DNA of 64,000 bases, taken from positions 14,011,612-14,075,611 of the forward strand of contig NC_049991.1 of NCBI RefSeq assembly GCF_000003815.2, given 5' to 3'. The notes under the pieces were generated by a model that searched no databases, was not told the origin of the DNA, and saw only the letters and a list, made by a program, of their open reading frames with translations. The stretch comes from Branchiostoma floridae. Lineage: Eukaryota; Chordata; Leptocardii; Amphioxiformes; Branchiostomatidae. A program made the translations under genes and the position numbers. Of the stretch, positions 56,110 through 64,000 are shown piece after piece. How positions within the stretch are numbered: position 1 is the first letter of the stretch; every line of letters begins with the position of its first letter.

Positions 56110-56904
56110 GTTTAATCAGTGTGAGAAGGTATGTCGGCCCCGAGTGTATGCACACAATGGGACGTGACAGGTAGCTGCAATACAGGTATGTCGTCCATTG
56201 TTGTCTGTCATACCTGTGCTCCTAGGCACAAAGGGAGACTAACGATCGATTTCTTTCCAAACTGAGTGAGCCATACAGTCTCTGAAAAATTGTTTCTGAT
56301 ATTATCAAGATAGTGGCATGATTTGTTTGGATCATGTCATTTTTTTCTGCTGACGGAGTCAACTCTGCTATCTAAAAGTTCGGCACCGAGCCTATCTATA
56401 TCTCGTGTTTTACGCTCCAAGGCGCAAGTATACCTGCTATGCCTCCAGGAATTGGCTTGGTCGCTAGCGTGCGATACGATGTGATGACTCCAATGACTGT
56501 GTCACATGTGGACAAGGCTGGCGTAAACACTTTCCACAAAACAATATGTTATCCCATCATGGTAGGTAGACATGACTTTCAACGAACTTTGGACTTGACT
56601 TGAAGTCGACGAGTAGTATGGTAGGTGGAAATAGTAGATTGTCGTTCAGGTGTCACAGGAAACCCACGCCAGCAAAATGTGTTTGCCACAATTAGCATAT
56701 AACTTGATATTGATGTCACGTATAATCCATATATGTAGTGTAATATTGATTTACACTTACGATAATGTTGTTGTTTTTATTTTACGTGTTGCATAATTTT
56801 AGTAGCTTTTCCTCTCTTTCATACTCTCATAATTTTTTTCCATTCACAATTGATGCATTTTCTAAAGCTACATGTATATATAATTCATTTATAAGCACAA
56901 ACTC

Positions 56905-57030
56905 ACTCACACACACACACACACACTCATTGACATACACACACACGTACACACACACAGACAGACAGACACTCACACAAACACACAAGCAAACACACGG
57001 ACACACACAGAGACGTACGCGCACACACAC
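56905..57030 (+). repeat. AC-rich microsatellite
   Basis: About 125 bp of (CA)n with CAGA and CACG interruptions. It produces low-complexity open frames on both strands. Confidence 0.9.
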
Positions 57031-59845
57031 TAATCCCCACCGATGATCATGTACGGTACTGTGCCTTCCAACACTTGATACTTGTTGTCACGGCGTTCTG
57101 TGGTGATCCCAGTGAGAAGTGCCCCGGCATGTTTAGCTGTGTTGACACTGGCACAATTAGCGGACCTGTCAGCAAACAGCCCATCCCATGTGGGAAGTCG
57201 GGAGCCGTGGTAGGAGGGGCGGGAACCCGGTTGTTGAAAGCTAGCCACTGACAACTAGCTAAGAAAAGTGACAGAGGCGGTCGGGAGACGATTTCTTGGA
57301 GACTTGTTCTAAAGTAAGAGAACTCTGAAAGACTTCGGAACAACGATATAAACACATGTCTAATATCACATGCCATTAAAGTTTTTAGTTAAAAGTTGTG
57401 TGTGTGTGTGACGTTGTTGCATGTTTCAAGTCGCCAAGAGTTACAGGCAACGTAAAGAAAATGTCATTTCAGCTATTTCAATATATGAAAACTTAAGCAC
57501 AAAGAACCATAGTCTAATCATAGTTCAATGGGGCAAGTGGCGCTTAAAGTTGTTGTCCAATTCCCCCCTTATACGCCTAGACCTCAAAAGTACTACACAT
57601 TGACATCTTACACTTGGAACCCATGCACTCTCCGCCTAGTTCCAATACCGACGCTCCCTTGGTTCCAAATTCCCCTGGTTGCTTGGCTGCAGTGATTTAC
57701 AGTGTCCACTTTCTGCACGGAACAAGACAATAGTAACCTTGGACTGAGGCCAAATTGCGCCGTCAGTCCCAACTGACCGCAGTAAAGACTCCTGTCGTAA
57801 AATACCATTTCCCCAATAAAGCTTTTCGCCCTCCGTGGCAATGTCGTAAAATTCCAAGGTCTCACGGGGAGGACACTTGTTGGAGACACTAGCTCTGGGA
57901 GTGTGTAAAGTTAGTCGGCTGTATCTTAGTTCTGATTTGTTGATGAACGGATTGGTATATGTCTATTCCCTACTGCGTCCTGGCCACTTCAAGGTAATAT
58001 TAAGTTGTCATGGGAAATTGGTATTTTACATTTTTGGTACATTGGTAACAATAAATTAGCACTAAAAATTTGAGTTGTGTTGTATATACCTAGCTAAAGA
58101 CACTGTCAAGTTGAAACAATGATAAAGTATTTTCAATTGCCACAACTATACAGGTTGTACTTTGACCGTATCTTACACTTTTCGGGTTTGGACAATATTG
58201 TTTTTTTCTTTGTTGCTGTTGTTTAAGAACAAATTAATTCTCTCAATAAATATTTCAAGTAACAAAAGACTGCAAGATATTGTTAATAATTACACAAAAG
58301 CATTTGCGTGACCCGACATGACTACAAAATATGAGGTGGGTACAATAATTAATTTGTAATAAACACTGGTTAGAACAGGTGGCTCAAGTTTGCAACCTTA
58401 TATTCCAGCACAGCTCGCTCCAGATGAAACTGAGCGAAGCGCATCATTCCGTCAGCTTACCGTTACAACCCGTGATAACATACCTGTTACACCTTACACG
58501 TTTCATCTCCAATTCACCGTGTAACGTTACAAAATGGCATCCATCCCAGTTCGCATGCCGGCTTAGGGAGGAAACCCTCTCAATTGTGCGTTTCTGCGCA
58601 CCATAGCGCCACAGACAGAAGAGGAGAAGCTGGTGTATAATACAGGCTATTCCGCCGCTATTTCAGCCGTACTATACGTGACATGCCGGCAGACAATACC
58701 ACACTGCGTCGTCACCATAAAGCCACATTTCACGGATTCCAGAAGGACACAGACACAATCGGCAAGTATGTAGAGAATCAACAGTTTTGTATAGAGTAAA
58801 ATAATCTGTCTGTATAAAGGGAAGTGAGTTATGCGCCCACAATAACGTCAAGAAGTGAGGTTTTAGAGATATTTCTATTGAAAAATAATTTGAAAGTTAT
58901 CAAAATTCACTTCAGGTAGCATTCCTCTTTGAAAGTAAATACAAGGCCTATTCCATCTAGAGCTGATCATAATTGTTTTTGTTAAAATCAAAAGCCAATA
59001 TCTGTTTAAACATGAACTTTTGTTGTGAACGGAACAAAGAAAACAAAGACGGATATGTTCCTTAAATAGCATTATTGTCAGTCCAGTGATATTTTTGCTT
59101 TGTGCGGTAATGTTAATGGTATGACAATTACGTGATAAAACTTTGACCTTAAGAGAACTGCAAACATTTTTCCAATACGCTGATGTTTGCAGTTCCTGCC
59201 AAATATGTGTTGAAAATAGACATAGACATGTATATCAAAAGGAGATAAAGCGATTGACCTATCATGTGTACGCTGAACCGTAACTTCAAAGCATTTATCG
59301 ATTTATACTCGTCTCTGGGCAGACGTTTGTAGCCGAACTTCCCTTAATGTTCTGTCTAATTCTCCTAACGCGGCCGTTTCCCAGGCTACTCCTTTCCCTT
59401 GCTATACCGATTTGAATTTTACACATTTGCTTGGCCCGGAAATCGTTTTCTTTTGCCCTCATTTTGGTACTGTGGAGGATTTGTTTACTTTTTTGTGTAT
59501 TGATTCCTAGCAAAAATCAATTGGAATGTGACGCCAGCCTTCTCTCATTAAAATCAATAGCAGTAGTGGAGTGATATTGCCTCTTCCGACCACAGGCCGC
59601 GCTCAATATCTCTGTGGACCAACACGATAAAACCGCGGTCGGTATTGGGTGAAAATTAGGTGAACACGCTGCTAACTCAATATGTCGTGTGTTAGTTTTA
59701 TCCTTTTGTGGCATATCAATATGAAATGTGACGTCTGGGCATAAAACAAATTCGTCTGGATTGATTCCGGACCTGGTAGCAGCTTGCAATCTGTTGGTGG
59801 GCCCACTGACACTGTACTGGTCAGGCCTCCGGTGCTACTGGACAG
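57031..59845. other. Intergenic stretch, nothing recognised
   Basis: No conserved exon, RNA gene or clear repeat was seen in this 2.8 kb. Confidence 0.4.
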
Positions 59846-59852
59846 GTGCTAA

Positions 59853-60161
59853 AGGTAGGGTCACACATGCGTATATATTCAAGTCCGTTTGAGGTGCGTA
59901 TGAAGCTTTTAGTCTCTACCAGGCTCCTCAGGGCGCGGGAAAAATAGTACAAATTGGACAAATATAGATACATAACATGCCAGATGAGTTAGCTGACCGA
60001 GAAGTATAGTTAGCGACCCAGCTAACTCGTCTGACATGTTACCTGTTTACGTTCGTCCAATTTCTATTATTTTTCCAACGACCTGTGGGGCCTGGTGGAG
60101 GCAAATACTCCCATGCGCTCCTCATACGGGCTTAAATATATACGCAGGTGTGACCCCACCT
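59853..60161. mobile_element. Foldback element with AGGTAGGGTCACAC ends and TAA flanks
   Basis: 309 bp. The left end AGGTAGGGTCACAC and right end GTGTGACCCCACCT are inverse. The arms remain related for over 100 bp (for example AAATTGGAC with GTCCAATTT, and GAGTTAGCT with AGCTAACTC). The flanks are TAA at 59850-59852 and 60162-60164. A 3-bp TAA duplication fits PIF/Harbinger-type mobilisation; the assignment is inference. Confidence 0.65.
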
Positions 60162-60164
60162 TAA

Positions 60165-60992
60165 CGTGCTTTAATACGACACATAGGACTTGCTATGTAA
60201 ATGCGGCCATGTTTGATTTAAGTCATAAGGATAGAAGGAACACACAACTATTCAGTGCGTTTGGCGTTATTGCTACTTGTGTGCAATAAAAATAAAAGTC
60301 GTTAAACCGCTTTCTTTAATGCCCTTGCATCTTCTAAGAAAACATCGATCGGACGAAAAGGTGCTTAAGATCTGAGAAAATAAACGGTCTAGAAATGAAC
60401 ACGATGTCCTAACGTCTTGGATTAGATACTAGAGGTAAGAAGCCTAAAGCAATATTGTTGATCTCACTAGATAGCAGGTTTTCCGTCGGCATCCCGAAAA
60501 TTGTCCCACCGCCCAAACCAAAGCCCATCGCCAGGAGCGAACGACCATAGATATGATTTGGTCCTCATATCGCCTACGTTTAATTTGTCTGGCGACAGCC
60601 ATGTTATTAGATCTCGCAGCCATTTTTATGGCCCCTGAAACTTACATCCTCCACGTACTGATATATAGGTTCTGCCTACAGTAACGACGGTTGTGTATTG
60701 TGTTGGAGGTCATTGACCTTTGCGTCTGCGCTTTATTCCCTGTAGCGTTTTCCATTATCAACAAAATAAATTCGGTGTCCCCAGATATCTCACGTTCTTA
60801 GAGAGGGTTGACTTCAGTTGAAGGTCGCATATGAAAGACGATAACGGTTTAGATCATCATGTTTACAGCTGTAGCAGTAAAAACGTGAATGATTTTATAC
60901 CAGGCTGGTTAATGAATTCTTTATTCACACCCGGAGAGTTACAATAGCCAACGTTTGGATGACCATCTGCTATCTTCCTCAGGCCATGTTGG
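60165..60992. other. Intergenic stretch, nothing recognised
   Basis: Noncoding by inspection. It holds one stray ATCGATCGGACG word near 60344, shared with the gap-flanking repeat. Confidence 0.4.
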
Positions 60993-61199
60993 TAGTCTCT
61001 ACCAGACTGACTACGCTGTCTATCATAGGCAGAATAATTTGCCAGGGGAGTTTGCTACCAGAGGAGTTGGCCGGCCGCACAGCCGAAGGGGAAATATTTA
61101 ACATAGCGTGGACTAGCTCACCTGGCCAGTTCCCCGATTTATTTATTTTTCCGAATTCTACGATCCCCGTACCCCCGTAGGAAAGCCAAGTGGAGGATA
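60993..61199. mobile_element. TAGTCTC-ended short element, copy B
   Basis: 207 bp, same family and orientation as copy A at 55911-56109. It starts TAGTCTCTACCAGACTGACT and ends GTGGAGGATA. The flanks CCATGTTGG (60984-60992) and CTATTTTGG (61200-61208) match at 7 of 9 bases. Confidence 0.6.
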
Positions 61200-61321
61200 C
61201 TATTTTGGCCGTAATCTTCTCCTAGTTAATCAGCATATTCCCAAACGTTCCTTTTCTCAGTGCATCTGGAAGACATAGAGGGTAATTTTTATTCCATACA
61301 TGTCGGTTCGATTAATTGATT

Positions 61322-61361
61322 GGTCGATCGATCGATCGATTGATTGATTGATTGATTGATA
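61322..61361 (+). repeat. GATC/GATT tetranucleotide microsatellite
   Basis: A short (GATC)n run followed by a (GATT)n run. Confidence 0.85.
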
Positions 61362-62262
61362 GTTATCGATTACTTGCTTTATCACTTGTGATAATTTGAG
61401 TGATCAATTAAAATCTGTGCTTGATGTCATATCCTATGCAGAAGGGCCCATGAGAAAAGCAACAACATCAGAACGTAGCCTGACGGAGACCAGGAATGCG
61501 CCGCCGTACTTCTGGAATGTTGCCCGGGTGATTTCCGCTGTGCGTATGCGAGGCATCTCCTGCAATTACGACGGGCATGCGACCATTACATGCACACACT
61601 CCGAAGAATGCGCGGCTAAAGGCGCTAACACAGTCGTCTAATGACTCTATTCAGGCTCGGACGCCGCGCAGGCACGAAGTCCGCCTTCAGGGTCACCGTC
61701 TCCACCCGCCCGTGTCGGCGGGCTGTGCCGGGCACGTCACCGGAGACTGCAGGAGTCGCTCCCGGTGTAGTGTAGGTACGGCTCCGAAAGGTCAGGGCGG
61801 CAGGTAATTTTCCCGTTGTACAGAAGTGTTTGTGCGTGACGAATCCACCCCCGCCAGATGTGTGGACGACTGTGTGCCGATGGTATTTCTGAACGCTGTT
61901 ATGGGCCAAACGAATATGTCAAACGTATATTCCGACCATACATCACAATCCCCGGGCCTGCACGCCTCATGTGCGGCCATTTTCTCATAATCACCCCCGC
62001 GACTATCTATCGTAGAGGTGCTCTCCCGGAATCGTAAACGTGTATAAATATTGATCACACGCTGTAAATATCGCAGCAAGGGGCCTCTTTTTTTAGAAAA
62101 GAAAATACATTTTACAAAATCGATTTCTTTTATTGTTACGGTGTCACTGCTCAATGTATCCCAGTTATATCGTAATGGTCAGATTGTGATGCAGCTGCCG
62201 TGAGCGTTTTAAGGCACGCTTGACCGATATGACAACTCAATTACTGGTTGTTATTTGTATAT

Positions 62263-62405
62263 TTCTATTCTATTCTATTCTATTCTATTCTATTCTATTC
62301 TATTCTATTCTATTCTATTCTATTCTATTCTATTCTATTCTATTCTATTCTTTCTATTCCATTCTATTCCTTTCAATTCTATTCTATCTTATTCCATTCT
62401 ATTCT
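62263..62405 (+). repeat. TTCTA pentanucleotide microsatellite
   Basis: About 85 bp of uninterrupted (TTCTA)n followed by about 55 bp of imperfect units. Two overlapping low-complexity frames run through it and are not genes. Confidence 0.95.
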
Positions 62406-64000
62406 TTTGCCTGTTTTAAAGATTCTTAAACATTTCTCAATACTTGGAAACTTTGATATGAAGGAGGATATTTGAATACATGACGAATTGGACTTTCGTG
62501 CGTGATACATGCAGGAAATGGCAAATCGTTACGCGCCTTTTCATCTGCGCGCTTCTCACTCTAACAAATTAGTTGATAGCCCGTTCCTATTTCCTTTGCA
62601 CCGTCTTCGCGGCAATCTCTATTCATGATTTCTACACCCGAAAGGAGATGCAGCGAAGATGACAAATTACCAGCCTCCTGCAAGTAAACGAAAGATTAGG
62701 GGTCATGAGCGGAAGGTTGGCTCCTCAACTCCCTGTCGAGTCGCCTCGTGCTTTAATTCTTCTGTCGTCTTTCCGCAAATTTTACACTTGACTGTTTGGC
62801 GCCTCGCCTGCCCCAGAAGCTACGCTACAACTTGAATACTGAAGAATATACATTTTCCATCAAATCTTAGCGCTAAGAAGAAACCTTTCCATCGTCTGCC
62901 GTGTTTCAAAGCCAAATTCAGAACACAGAGATAGCGCAGAACAAGGCAGTCAAGTTCATAAGTACCACATTATAATCAATTTTAAAGAAATGACTGAAAC
63001 GAATCTGAAGTCAGATAATCTGCTCAGACATTTCATTGATTTATCGGCGTTTTCTGTCGCACATATTTCTGGTCTGTAACTCCCAGTAATGAATAAAGAA
63101 TTGAGAGGTCCTTCTAATATACTTTATGGTCTATTCATAGCCCACGCGGTGTCCTTTTCTTCACAGGAAAATGCTGACAACATGATTTTATTGATTAAGT
63201 CGTTGCGTAATGCTGTCCAGGGTCACTATGATTAATTGCATTTTGAAGCGGGGACTACTGGGCATTAAAGCGGAGGCAACAGCCGGTGATGTGATTTATA
63301 AGCGTCGGTGGAAGGACGTAATAAACACTCTTTGGAGGAGGGATCCGGCAGGATGCGGGTACTAGAAAATACCTACGGAATCCCATGCCCCCTTAAGCTT
63401 GAAACATTTGGCAATTTGCGGGTGTGTAGATTTTTGGACCTGCTAAAGGGAGGAAGACCTCGATGGCGTCCAGAGTCACTACTCTAACGCCAAGAGAATA
63501 AGAAGATTTCTTGTTTTACTTCTGAAGGCCTTCCTTGCTTGGGTCCATCTTCAATAATCTCTGAGCTGTCCGATGTACACTATGAAAGAAACTTTAGGGA
63601 AAACTCTGGAATCGGGCCAATTTCATTTCCTACCATCTTTTGGGAACCTCACTGACACCTTCGATCTAACGTCCTGTCAGTGCCCCAACGTTTCCTCTTG
63701 CATTCAAAGGCCAATTGTGGAACTGCGGACACACATGATTACAAACAAACACACATACCAACTGATTAAATTGGAGGTAACCAGGGTTTCTTTTAGGGGT
63801 TCTAAACTATCCAGAATGAGACCGAATTGAGATTCCATAGGTCTGTCTTTCAAGTTGAATTTCAAGCATATTTTGACACGTATACCAAGTATACTTTACC
63901 TCTTCTTAAACTTGATAGCTTCTTCAAACTTCTTCTTGTACCCTACAGACTTTATCTATCCACTGCACACCTATGTATGCATACCACTCACGGTTAGTTT
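62406..64000. other. Right end of the window, nothing recognised
   Basis: Noncoding by inspection on both strands. No exon, RNA gene or element could be supported. Confidence 0.4.

Noticed and set aside
56765-57046. Open frames across 56765-57046
   Set aside because: Translation of a CA microsatellite.
61625-62154. Minus-strand open frames of 94 and 120 codons
   Set aside because: No family resemblance, no conserved motif, and composition similar to surrounding noncoding sequence.
62220-62475. Two overlapping open frames
   Set aside because: Translation of a TTCTA pentanucleotide repeat.
1-64000. CRISPR arrays, prokaryotic operons or rRNA genes
   Set aside because: Introns, GT-AG splicing and eukaryotic repeats throughout; no regularly spaced repeat-spacer array or rRNA-like sequence was seen.

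Overview
This is an animal nuclear genomic window, most likely from a lancelet (Branchiostoma). The reasons are split genes with GT-AG introns, two deuterostome-type orthologues, and many short inverted-repeat elements, a tRNA-derived SINE and CR1-like tails inside introns. The species call is inference.

Positions 213-39261 (+) hold almost all of WDR90 (POC16), a centriole and ciliary microtubule-wall protein. I trace 41 coding exons that keep frame at every junction from the CFA20-like N-terminal domain to the TAG stop. Only the first few residues lie before the window. Two WD40 blocks (exons 8-22 and 27-41) are separated by an acidic, proline-containing linker (exons 23-26).

Positions 44160-46173 (+) hold a complete three-exon NHERF gene: two PDZ domains, a long proline-rich linker and a C-terminal ezrin-binding motif. 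Both genes are transcribed rightward and are about 4.9 kb apart. Their vertebrate orthologues share one human chromosome arm (16p13.3), so this may be an old linkage.

The most unusual object is in the WDR90 intron between exons 33 and 34. A 3.05-kb element (22279-25324) is bounded by two 480-bp direct repeats of equal length that look identical by eye, with a 4-bp TAAA target duplication outside. Each 480-bp repeat also has its own perfect terminal inverted repeat. Inside are two convergent genes: a very basic 164-aa protein on + and a 128-aa His-Me finger (I-PpoI-type) endonuclease on -, with the catalytic His/Asn and both zinc-ligand sets preserved. I do not recognise this architecture as a named transposon class.

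Other intron and intergenic content includes a set of MITEs with TA-ended termini and 9-bp target duplications, two elements with CAGGGCTC ends and 5-bp duplications that carry very different internal arrays, three TA-flanked MITEs, a TAA-flanked foldback, CR1-like tails, and several local tandem duplications. One tandem duplication has copied the 3' end of WDR90 exon 29 three times into the following intron.

The last 17.8 kb (46174-64000) contain no protein-coding gene that I recognise. They hold NHERF 3'-UTR sequence, a 100-base assembly gap, repeats and microsatellites.
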